Shown: positions 1 through 9,079 of the stretch, in pieces
How positions within the stretch are numbered: position 1 is the stretch's first letter
Layout of the letters: the number at the start of each line of letters is the position of its first letter
Origin: Adiantum capillus-veneris
Taxonomy: Eukaryota; Streptophyta; Polypodiopsida; Polypodiales; Pteridaceae
DNA: 64,000 nucleotides
Assembly (NCBI GenBank): GCA_014529385.2
Contig: CM043945.1
Location: 156,682,741-156,746,740 of the forward strand
Direction: 5' to 3'
Position numbers and translations under genes: made by a program
The notes under the pieces: generated by a model
What the model saw: the letters and a program-made list of their open reading frames with translations, nothing else
Database searches by the model: none
What the model was told of the DNA's origin: nothing

Positions 1-1012
1 AAAAATTCGGCAGAGTTTCCCCTGTAAACTCACCTTTGAACCAATATCAACCTGTCAAATGAACCAAGAAAGCTTCAGATTCTGCATAAATTTCGGCAGA
101 GTCTCCTTTGTAAAATGACTCTATTGTACTAAAAAATAGACCAAAAAACAACTCAAAAAACACTGTAAGTTGCGGGTAAACCTGTCTTGCACTTGTACTG
201 TCTCTGACTGTCCCGTCACTATCCTGTAAGCGTAGACTACGAAAATGCCTCAACGGCAGTAAAGAAAAGATGCAATCCCAATTGTCTAACTCACAGTCAA
301 TACATCCTAGCTGCCTATCTAAGGGTGCTCGAGGGATCGCTCCAAGACCTGTATCACCGAAAGGATCTCAACATTCGAGAATCCCCTAGCTCAATAAAAC
401 CTCACTCAACCCTCAACAAAGGCTGGAGTAAATCTGACAGTACATAGACTTCCCACAAAGTCATACATCCACAAATTTCCCACTGTATGTTGTAACCGCT
501 GCGGCGGTTGTTTGCTGCGTGACTCACAGCCAGCAAACCCTCAACAGACATACATCATCTATGACAATACATCCCATGTGGAGGTACCTACAATGTCAGG
601 ATGAAATCTGGAATATCAAGCAGCAAACACAAGCTACCTGATGAACTAGTGGATGTCGCCTACAGTCTGTGTGTAGATGCGCCCGTGTCGTATGTGACAC
701 GCCTCCAAGAACTGTGAGCCGTCCTTCGATGTGTAGACAACCACAAATCAGCACTCTGGGAGTGTCGATATCCTCAGCACCTGCAGTTGTAGGCCGAAAA
801 CCCCAAATTTGCAGAGTCGGATCTGCACCCGTCAAGACCACATAGTCGAAAATGGCTTGCATAGACCTTTGTCGAAGCCGAACAGTGGCCGAGATGACCT
901 CAAAATGAAATTCTGACAACACAAGATTTGGGGCCGTGTCTTCGCCTGTCGAATTTCACTCCAATCTGAGTTGGTGACTCTAGCCTCCTGCAGTGCTGCC
1001 CCGAGCCTCGAT

Positions 1013-1028
1013 CTGAGCTCAAATACCA
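1013..1028 (-). other. Primer binding site of element C
   Basis: The minus strand reads TGGTATTTGAGCTCAG two bases after the LTR end. It resembles the initiator-methionine tRNA PBS (TGGTATCAGAGC) used by many plant copia elements, with two mismatches in the first twelve bases. Confidence 0.55.
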
Positions 1029-1030
1029 GT

Positions 1031-1222
1031 TGAAGGAGTATGAGCAGAAGTGCGATGCGAGAGAGAGTGCGAGAAGAAGAGCACGATGATATGGTGAACT
1101 CGCTCTACTGTAATGTGTAGAGCATAGTGAGTTCTTATTAGGTTTTTACAAAAGAATATGTGTACATACCTGGCGGCCCGCCCACTTACCTGGGCGACCA
1201 CATTGGGCTTTATACCCCAACA
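1031..1222 (-). repeat. 5' LTR of element C (192 bp)
   Basis: On the minus strand it starts TGTTGGGGTATAAAGCCC and ends CTCCTTCA. A TATAAA motif lies at about 1207-1212, within the first 20 bases, which is unusually early for a U3 promoter. Boundaries rest on TG...CA ends, the adjacent PBS and the abrupt break in the element A integrase at 1223. The partner LTR is outside the window. Confidence 0.65.
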
Positions 1223-2040
1223 ATATATTGGGTATGGATGCGATATGCAGGGGGTGAGATAGGTCCCACAAAATCAATGCCCCATTTTGAAAATGCTCTT
1301 GCTCCCATCATTGGCCGTAGTGGCATCTCATCTCTCTTTATCAGCACCTTGGTGCGTTGACACGCATCACAACGCTCTACAAACTCTTCAGCATCCATGT
1401 GCAATGTAGGCCACCATATACCTGCGGTTAAGACTATTTTTGTCGTCTTATCTCGCCAGAAAAATGGCCTCCACTTATTCCGCTATGTGCATGTTCTAGA
1501 ATCAGCAGGTATTCGCTTTCATTTGCATAGATTCTAAGTTGATTGTCCTTTCCTCGCTTATAGATTTGGTTCCCAATTAATTGAAAGTCACGAGCTTCCA
1601 GCTCTATAGCTTTTTTCCGTGCTCTTGTGATGTTATCAGGAAACGTCCTGGTGGTTAAGAAATCAATGATATATTGACTCCATGCAAGTGCAATGTTTAC
1701 CTGAAACAATGTCGCGTGATCTACAGGTCGTTTGGCACTACATATAGTACAATTGGTAACATAAGAATGTGTGTCCGCATACATAGTTGGCCAATAAACC
1801 CCTAACTGTTTCAGTCTCTAGTATGATTTCATTGTTGAACAATGGAAGGCACAATCCTAGACATGTGCTTCTTCAAGGTAGAACTCGAATTCTTCCGGAT
1901 TTATACATAATAGTAGGATTTGGTCCGATCCTCGATGATACAGCCGTCCTGCTATCAACTGGAAGTTTTTTGTTTGTCGAATTGTTTGTTGTTTGTAACT
2001 GTATTCCATATTATCAAACCCACTTCCAAAGGAAAGAATG
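1223..2040 (-). pseudogene. Element A integrase N-terminus and start of the catalytic core, with duplicated zinc-finger module
   Basis: The minus strand encodes a canonical HHCC zinc finger (H and H in EHAHSGISGGHF near 1450-1500; two Cys in ERCDACQR near 1360-1380). The core start, KWGIDFVGPI with the first catalytic Asp, lies near 1260-1290. Upstream, about 1720-1975, lies a second, diverged copy of the same module: FQLIAGRLYHRG, LEEAHV, VYWPTM and NCTIC align with FQLIGNQIYKRG, LEHAHSG and the ERCDAC region. At least two stops interrupt the upstream copy. The core is truncated at 1223 by element C, so the remaining catalytic residues lie off the window. Confidence 0.8.
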
Positions 2041-2640
2041 CTAACAATTTTGAAAAGTTAAGCATCTGGTATGTCATCATCTACTCTTTTAGGAGCTTCC
2101 CCGTTGTGTATCCTTGAAAGATGATCCGCTCATAGATGGGTTTTACCCTTTTTGAACACTACTGTGAAGTCAAACTCTAGCAATATAATAAACCAGCATA
2201 CAATTCTCCCTGTATTGCATGGTTTATTTACCAGATACAACAGAGCTTGATGATCTACGAAGAACACAAATTTGTTTGCGAGCAAATAATGCCGAAATTT
2301 CTTTACAACATAAATCATTCCTAACCCTTTCCTTTCGGTGGTTGTGTAGTTCTTTTTTGCATTGTTTAACTGTCGGCTTGCATAACATACTGGAAAATCC
2401 ATTGTTCCATCTCCAGGTTGAGCCAGAATACTTCCAATGGCATATGCAGAAGCATCAATGTGAACATGGAATATCTTTTCCCAATCTGGTGCCTTTAGTA
2501 TAGGTGCTGATATAAGGTTTTCCTTCAGCTTTTGGAATGAAGTTTCAAACTCCTCAGTCCAATCGAAATTGACTAGCAAACGATACAGAGGTTGTGCGAT
2601 AACCGCATACATGTATATGAATCTTCAATAATATATGCAG
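2041..2640 (-). pseudogene. Element A RNase H
   Basis: Minus-strand frame 2130-2612 encodes a gypsy RNase H. It has FHVHIDASAYAIGSILAQPG with the first catalytic Asp, then YASRQLNNAKKNYTTTERKGLGMIY, then FFVDHQALLYLVNKP, ending at the LLEFDFTVVFKKGKTHL segment. The ADHLSR motif follows after a stop near 2128. It would degrade the RNA of the RNA-DNA hybrid during reverse transcription. No second, archaeal-type RNase H follows it, unlike element B. Confidence 0.85.
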
Positions 2641-3640
2641 TGTCCCATGAAGGATTGCACTTGTTTGGCATTAGTAGGCCTGGGTAGGTCTACAATGACT
2701 TTGACTTTGTCTAGGTCAGTGGTTATGCCATTTCTTGAGACAATGTGTCCTAAGATGCGGCCTTGCTTAACCATGAATATACACTTTTCCGGGTTAAAAC
2801 AGATTCAATATGTCCTGCATTTTTCAAAGACCTTTTGCAAATGGTCAATATGTTCCTCTCGTAGAAGAGAGTGTACACAAAGATCATCCATGTAAATTTC
2901 TAAGAATATTCTTAGGTATTCCTTAAATGCGTTTGTCATTAACCTTTGGAAGGTAGCTGGGGCATTAGTTAAGCCAAAATGCATAACTCGATACGTATAA
3001 ATTCCCCATTCTGTGGCAAACGCTGTTTTGTGTTGATCCTCCCTTGCTATTGCCAGTTGGTTGTATCTTGAAAACCCATCTAGAAAGGAATAAGCCCGTT
3101 TCCCGGCCACTCGCTCAAGTACATGTTCTGTGATTGGCAAGGGATAATTATCCCTTCTGTGATTGGCAAGGGATAATTATCCCTTATGGTGGCTGCATTT
3201 ACCTTCTTGAGGTTTACACACACTCGCAGTTTTCCATTCTTTTTGGGAACAACCACAATGGGTGACACCCAATCTGTATGTTCGATTTCATAGATGAATT
3301 CAGCTTCCATCAGTTTATCAATCTCTTCTTTGATTCGTTTAGCAAATGTGTCATTATATGTATAGGGAAGTTGTTTGCTAGGTTTCGCATCTGATTTCAA
3401 AGGAATTGTATGTTGGCATATCGATGGATCAATTCCTTTGAGGTCTTTATAAGACCATGCAAACACATCTTTATACTTATTGAGAAGTTGTGTTAGCCAT
3501 TATTCTTCTTCAGGCTCTAAATCGTTGGCTATATAGACCAGCTGAGGCTTTTCACGTGGTTTTACAAGGTCTATCCTTTTTGCATTTTCTGGCCCATCGT
3601 AAGATTCTTGGTTGGCTCTTTCCCTTACTGGTGGTGTCAT
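2641..3640 (-). pseudogene. Element A reverse transcriptase, frameshifted by a 29-bp tandem duplication
   Basis: The N-terminal part is frame 3080-3466: fingers with DWVSPIVVVPKKNGKLRVCV. The palm is frame 2805-3140: SFLDGFSRYNQ, FGLTNAPATFQRLM and the catalytic IYMDDLCVHS box, with both Asp kept. The two parts are out of frame because the 29-bp unit at 3126-3154 is repeated at 3155-3183. The remainder of the palm and thumb (about 2640-2800) has further stops. Bases 3470-3640 hold degraded upstream linker. Confidence 0.88.
3126..3183. repeat. 29-bp tandem duplication containing an 18-bp palindrome
   Basis: Bases 3126-3154 and 3155-3183 are identical. Each unit, with its flanking T bases, contains the perfect palindrome AAGGGATAATTATCCCTT. 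Since 29 is not a multiple of 3, the duplication breaks the RT frame of element A. Confidence 0.9.
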
Positions 3641-5411
3641 GATGATTTTTTTGTCCTGGATGGTAGATTTTCGATAGTGTGATGGTACTGATAGCCGTTT
3701 TTCGGCTCTCTGTAATTGCCATAGTCAGTTAACCCAACCTACCAAAATCATCCAAACATTTTGGTTATCTCTACCATTTCACTGTACATAAGTGTGTATG
3801 AGTTAGGGGACTTTTTCCATATCTTCTTAAAAACCCTTAATTAGCTAGTCACTGAGCTAGTTGAGCAAAAAATAAGTAAAAAATATAAGTATATTATGGC
3901 CCATTTGTGTGTAAATATTTCATTGTATATAGAGCCTAAATAAAAGGATTTTTCATAATTATTTTGGTATTTATTTAAATATTTCTACCTATGGTGTGTT
4001 ATTTATGCTATGTACATTGACTCACCATTACCATATTTTTCTTACCATTTTGCATACTCTTTATTCCATATAAAAATAATTTCATGCAAGCTTCTCTTAT
4101 TTCTGGTGTAACTCCATCCCAACAAAAATCCAAAAAAACTAGTTCTATTTATGTGTATAGTTTTTCACTATTGTGATATTTTCCTTCCTACATCTATTCT
4201 CTATTACTCTCATAAATTAGACCACCAAAAATATTCATCTTTTTATGGTAGACTAATAATGAGAGAGATTTATTTTGACCCCTTTATATTTTTTCCACCT
4301 ATATTATTGATATTTGACATATACATATTTTATTAGTCCCTTCAATATCTGATTTTCTTAGTTGTACTATTCACTTATATCATGATCTCAACAATATCTT
4401 CAATGATAGACCTACCAAATAAGGTCAAGGGTATGTGGCATGCATACATGCACCATGGGGAGCTCACTCTTGGAGGTATTCAAAAGAATCATCCAAAGAA
4501 GGACCTCACAAGGACTTTGTGCATTGGAAAAATTAGTCTGTTTTGCTGAATTTTTAAAGATCACATGCTCCCCGAATTTGAAAAGGTGATACAAACAAAA
4601 GTTGTAGCTCATGGACTGAACTTATACCTCAATTTTTTTCATACTTTTTTGAGCTACAAGCTGTGAGCTATGATTTTATTGGTGGACCCCAGTTTGCCCA
4701 TGCTATGCAACCACACTCCCTCTTCCACTTTATCATTTTCCTCTTTCACACACACCTCTCCACTCATCATCCCCACCTCTCTCACCACTCCTCTCTGCAC
4801 CCTACTCACCTTCTTCACAACCTTGAAGAATAAGAGAAACCATGGTAAACTCATGTCTCCTACACACACTTCCATTCCAAAATTGACCACCTAGTCTCAT
4901 TTTTCGTCATCCATATTACCCATATCTATCAATAAAAACCACAAAATTCAGCCTCTTCTCTTGAAAGACAACATCATGGTGATTGATTACTCATATTCAA
5001 TCACCTTGGCTCTCAAGGAAGGTCAAGAGTGGAGAAAAAACGTACCGTCAAAGCTAGTGGACCATCAACAAGCGTCAAAATTGACCCTACTCAAGACACT
5101 TGGAGCATCAACATTGTAAGAAATCCATATTTTCTTACCTATTAAGAGTTTTTTCTTCCTTATTTGTATTCTATATGGATACTCCCATTGTAAATATCCA
5201 ATTCCATTTGTAAATCAATAAAAATACTAACTCTACTAATTTACTAACACTAACCTAGTATGAAAAGTCCTATCACCTCCACTTCTCTCCTCTCTCTTTT
5301 CTTCATCTATCCCCACCAACTTCTTGATAATTCCAAGCAAAAGAAATTAGATAAGTGCTGAAAATTTAACCCAACCATGGTTAGAGGAGTAACCCTAGTC
5401 CTCAAAATTGC

Positions 5412-5420
5412 TATAAAAGG
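5412..5420 (+). promoter_or_regulatory. Likely TATA box in the 5' LTR of element B
   Basis: TATAAAAGG sits in a conserved stretch present in both LTRs (the right copy is near 13820-13828), about 1.7 kb into the LTR and 0.95 kb before its end. Transcription from about 30 bases downstream would give an R-U5 leader that includes the CT repeat. Confidence 0.6.
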
Positions 5421-6077
5421 AGGGTGTAGCTAGCACAAAAAGCGAGGAGCCATAAGAAAGAGCACTATGCTATAGCTTGAGAAGCCAAGCTCAACCTCTC
5501 TAGAAGGATCTCTTGAGTGGAAGCTCATTGTCTTATGCATATGCATGTGTTGTATTAGGGGTGATTAGCAAGGGAACTCTATGCCATTGTAAGAGAGAGT
5601 GATCATTCAATTGAGAGTAGGAAATCTATCATTTCTCCTACTAGTGTAAGTCCAACATTTGCTGAATCAAGGAGGGTGGATTTGGACTAAGCTTGGATAC
5701 TTTGTCTCTCTTCCAACGTGAAGTAATGTACAACAATGATGTGTAAGTGTCTTGGTGTTTTTTTAAGTTCTTGATAGCTTGTTTCTGGGTGTTGTCATCA
5801 ATTTAGCCATAAATTCCACATACTGTAAGAGGGCAACAGGGTGGAGAGGACTCCCCTGGCCTTAAGACAGTGATTGGGGTGGCTTTTCTTGTGATCTGGT
5901 TTGGTGTAATTTACTCAAGCTATGTTGAACAAATACTAATCTCACTTTGATTGGTCGTGACAGATTTGTAAGAAGATATTAATGCAACAAGCATCCCCTC
6001 CCCCTTTCTCTCTCTTTCTTACACAGATAATCGTGTTTGCTTGATCACTGTCGATACATTTCAAAGCAGCCCGAGCA

Positions 6078-6179
<102 letters not shown>

Positions 6180-6357
6180 ACGCGTCCTAGTTCGCATCCA
6201 AAACTAAGTGGTGCCCCAAATTTGTGTAGGGTTAGGTTACGGGTTTGTGTGTGTGTTTGTTGTTTTTTCCAACTCGAACCCAATTGAGTAGCACGGGATC
6301 CTAGAAGGCTATTTAGAGGCCACTCTTCTTGTTGCCCGCCCCGGCCTGCCTCAAATT

Positions 6358-6375
6358 GGTGCCCCCACGGAGGAC
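6358..6375 (+). other. Primer binding site of element B
   Basis: TGGTGCCCCCACGGAGG begins three or four bases after the LTR end, the expected place for tRNA priming of minus-strand DNA synthesis. The TGGTGCC start is typical of plant gypsy PBSs. I cannot name the tRNA with certainty. Confidence 0.7.
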
Positions 6376-6428
6376 GGCTTGTGTATGTTTTGTGTAGGCT
6401 CAACCTTTAGCATAATCAAGTATCTTGC

Positions 6429-6641
6429 ATGAATCACGAGAATTTCTATGATCCCTTCATTCCCATTGCAAGGCAAAAGGTACACATAATTGTTAGTACT
6501 AAGTTACAATTTCAACGTGTAATTCGTAGAATTCTAGGTCCTCTTAGGTTGGCAGAGATAAATGCATCAGTAAATCCTTTTATTTTGCCTCTCATTAGGT
6601 ACAACCTTAGTTTGGACGTCTATATTTTTGTTTTGTTTTAA
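6429..6641 (+). CDS. Leader mini-ORF 1 of element B (70 aa), paralogue of mini-ORF 2
   Basis: An ATG-initiated frame of 70 codons lies in the leader between PBS and gag. From about residue 17 to the end it aligns without gaps to the next ORF (6663-6881). About 26 of 53 positions are identical, including shared ASVNP/ASPNP, ILPLI, DV and IF residues and near-identical ends. It is rich in Ile, Leu, Phe and Arg, with no signal peptide or zinc motif. The product is unrecognised. Tat/Ogre elements can carry an ORF before gag, but those are much longer. A non-coding tandem duplication that happens to be open is the alternative. Confidence 0.5.
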   Translation: MNHENFYDPFIPIARQKVHIIVSTKLQFQRVIRRILGPLRLAEINASVNPFILPLIRYNLSLDVYIFVLF

Positions 6642-6662
6642 GAATTAGGTCATTCATAGACC

Positions 6663-6881
6663 ATGGATAATGGCCCAAGAATAGAGATTTTCCCCTTTCA
6701 TTTCACTCCACACATTAGAATAAACATTGCAATTAGTAGAAAAATCCATTTTCAACAACGTATGGTGTTCATATTTGGTGCCCAAAGAGTAGGAGAAATT
6801 CTGGCGTCACCAAACCCTGTCATCCTTCCTCTTATTGATTATCATAGGTCATTTGATGTGAATATTTTTATTTTGTTGTAG
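6663..6881 (+). CDS. Leader mini-ORF 2 of element B (72 aa), paralogue of mini-ORF 1
   Basis: An ATG-initiated frame of 72 codons starts 21 bases after the stop of mini-ORF 1 and ends at a TAG 84 bases before the likely gag ATG. It shares about half of its C-terminal 53 residues with mini-ORF 1, the same C-terminal end point and nearly the same length. The arrangement looks like a tandem duplication whose two copies diverged while both stayed open. The function is unknown. In a retrotransposon RNA these could be translated upstream ORFs, or the relic of a larger pre-gag ORF. Confidence 0.5.
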   Translation: MDNGPRIEIFPFHFTPHIRINIAISRKIHFQQRMVFIFGAQRVGEILASPNPVILPLIDYHRSFDVNIFILL

Positions 6882-6965
6882 AATAGATTGCAATTTAAAA
6901 AATATTATTGTGTAAATCTTTTAAAGAAAGAAAAAACAAAAACGCGTCACTGTGAAATCAATTCA

Positions 6966-8366
6966 ATGGAGAGTCAACGCCAAATGTCTGGATATCCTCT
7001 TTTCTTTGGAGAGCCTGGAGAGGATGCAGAATTATTTTTAGCGAATTTCAAGATGTCTTGTCGTATCAAGAGGATAGTAACTGATCAAGAATGTGTAGAA
7101 ATGTTTGAGGTGGTCCTTAGGAAAGATGTTAGCAATTGGTTTGACTCTTTGCCTGAGGAAGTTAAAGGAAATTACATAGAAGTTTTGAATCGTTTCAAGA
7201 AATACTTCTTTGATCCCCAAAACACTCAAAAACTATGGCAAGACATTGTTTCTCATAAGCAAAAAGACCTAGATGACTACTACTTGTACAAGCAAGAGTT
7301 TCTACGTCTTTGGGCTGTATGGGTGAGAAATGTTGCTAACCCTGGTGATGGTGCAGAGTTCCTAAAGAAGGAGAGGTTTATAGCCGGACTCTTTCCTGAC
7401 CTTAAGATAAAAGTTGAGGCGGGTGCACCTGCTACCTTTGATGCAGCTGAAACTAGGGCTGCTAAGAAATATTGGAAACTCAATTGCTTAAGGGGGGAGG
7501 TTCCAATAGAAGGTCTTAGACCCAAAGGTAAGTCACAAGAATCAACATCTAGGGATCTTCCTGAGGTAACGGCGGAAGTGATTAAGAAGTTAAATGAATC
7601 TTTAAGCAGCTTGTCAATTCATCTTGCACAAGCTGTAGGTCCAAAGGGACAAGCAAGGAAGTCTGAAGAGCGAGATCCACGACCTAGGAGAGTCTTGCAA
7701 TGTTGGAATTGCGGTGAGTCTGGACATGGGATGTATAATTGTCCTTGGCCTCGTGGGGAGCCAGGGAGACCTAACTTGAATTACTCAGTGATGTATGCAG
7801 GTGAAGGAACTAGTCAGCAACCACGGCTTCTACAAAGGCCAAATGGACCAAGACCACCTCCACAAGGGGTAGAAGGAGTTCCACCTTTGCCAGACCCAAA
7901 TGTGCATGTGGTAGAGGTGAAAAACTCAAAAGAGGTTGACATGGAAGCAAATGGCATTAAGCGTTGCCGAGGAAAAGGTAAAGAGAAAGAAGGTGTCACA
8001 TCACACAGTGACCATGGACGAGGCAAGAAGGAAAAGGAGACCAAGGAAGCTAAGAGGACTCGACGTCGTATCAATCTCCAAGACTTCCCTCTTGGACATG
8101 GTATGGCTCCATACAACCTATTGGAAGACATGAGAGGTAAGGGTCGTGATATCTCATGGCCTCAGTTTCTTGCATTATGCCCACCAGTTAGGAGGGATTT
8201 AACGAAGGCAGTTAGCACTAGGAGAAAGATAAAAGAGAGTGTTCCTGTTGTAAAAATTGCACATGCTGAAATGAATGAGGATATTACACCTGTGCTAGAT
8301 TGTTACATCAAAGGAAGATTGGTTAGGAAAGGTCTAGTGGATGGGGGTGCACAAATTTGCAAATGA
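6966..8366 (+). CDS. gag: Element B gag (capsid and nucleocapsid), running into protease start
   Basis: An in-frame ATG at 6888 exists, but the ATG at 6966 (MESQRQMSGYP) better matches usual gag starts. The N-terminal half has the retrotransposon gag pattern (FGEPGEDAELFLANFK, VLRKDVSNWFDSLP, YKQEFLRLW, FIAGLFPDLK). One zinc knuckle, CWNCGESGHGMYNC (CX2CX4HX4C), lies near 7708-7750 and would bind the element RNA. A basic, Pro-rich linker follows. The frame ends at 8366, immediately after the protease active-site motif LVDGGA, because of a frameshift. It is intact as a gag, so it could still supply particles if expressed. Confidence 0.9.
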   Translation: MESQRQMSGYPLFFGEPGEDAELFLANFKMSCRIKRIVTDQECVEMFEVVLRKDVSNWFDSLPEEVKGNYIEVLNRFKKYFFDPQNTQKLWQDIVSHKQKDLDDYYLYKQEFLRLWAVWVRNVANPGDGAEFLKKERFIAGLFPDLKIKVEAGAPATFDAAETRAAKKYWKLNCLRGEVPIEGLRPKGKSQESTSRDLPEVTAEVIKKLNESLSSLSIHLAQAVGPKGQARKSEERDPRPRRVLQCWNCGESGHGMYNCPWPRGEPGRPNLNYSVMYAGEGTSQQPRLLQRPNGPRPPPQGVEGVPPLPDPNVHVVEVKNSKEVDMEANGIKRCRGKGKEKEGVTSHSDHGRGKKEKETKEAKRTRRRINLQDFPLGHGMAPYNLLEDMRGKGRDISWPQFLALCPPVRRDLTKAVSTRRKIKESVPVVKIAHAEMNEDITPVLDCYIKGRLVRKGLVDGGAQICK

Positions 8367-9079
8367 CAGCAGGACTCATGCAAAGACTAGGCATGCACAT
8401 CCATGAGACACCTGAAATTAAAGTCAAAATGGAAAACAATAGCAAGGCTAGGTACGTAGGCATTTGTAAAAATGTCTTTGTGGAGACCTTTGGCATTAAG
8501 AAGGTAGTGGATTTCTATGTCATGTCTACCAAAGGAAATGGTTACCCATTTATCCTAGGAAGACCATGGCTAATGAAAATGCGAGCTTTGCAGGATTGGG
8601 AGAGTGGAAAGTTAATTTGCAGGAATGACAATGATAAGAAGGTTGTCTTTGACATGAAGGAGCAACGCCAAGAGGAGCCCCATGAAGAATCATCTCAAAG
8701 TGAGACGGAGGAAGGTTGGACCGATAGCACTTCAGAAGGAGAAAGTAGCGATAGCATTAATGAAGAGGAGTCTTCCATCCAAGTCATGGGGGTAAGGTTT
8801 AATCCAAACAACCAAGAGACCTCTTGCCCAGGTTTGGAAGAGGTAGGTTCCCAAGAGAACCAAAATGTGCAAGATGAAGGAATGTTAGAAGGTATGTTGT
8901 CTACAACACTTACAAAGGACGAAAGAGAGGAGTTCCAATGTGTGCTAAGGAAATTTCCTAGGCTTTTTGCTAAAGACTACACCGATGTGCGTGCAGTAGA
9001 TGCTGTTCAACACAAAATTGAGTTGAAGCCAGAGGCCACACCTAAGGCTCAGAAGCTACGAAGGCTAGGAGTCATCTAG
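8270..9079 (+). pseudogene. Element B protease and linker, frameshifted
   Basis: The retropepsin begins in the gag frame with VRKGLVDGGAQIC (active-site DGGA) and continues in a different frame from about 8360 (MTAGLMQRLG, then FILGRPWLMKMRALQDW near 8550-8600). The frame change lies in a few bases around 8358-8364. An acidic linker rich in Glu and Ser follows, then the start of the RT region with FPRLFAKDYTDV. The second frame closes at a TAG (9077-9079) where related polyproteins stay open, just before the RT fingers. Confidence 0.85.

Larger units (their letters stand above)
1..1222 (-). mobile_element. Element C: copia-like LTR retrotransposon, partial, inserted in element A integrase
   Basis: A short LTR (1031-1222) is followed, reading the minus strand, by a two-base spacer and a TGGTATTTGAGC-like primer binding site. 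The rest of the window to the left edge is then its internal region. The insertion cuts the element A integrase frame just after the QYIV segment of the catalytic core; the five bases right of the LTR are ATATA, a possible target duplication whose partner lies off the window. No gag or pol domain is recognisable in 1-1010. The only sizeable minus-strand frame (596-922) starts at GTG and matches nothing I know. The copia assignment rests on LTR length and PBS type only; a non-autonomous TRIM-like element is an alternative. Confidence 0.6.

Noticed and set aside
596-922. Minus-strand 108-codon frame in element C
   Set aside because: Starts at GTG, no domain character and Cys/His-rich by chance; not listed as a gene.
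1160-1360. Plus-strand 66-codon frame
   Set aside because: Antisense shadow of the element A integrase and element C LTR.
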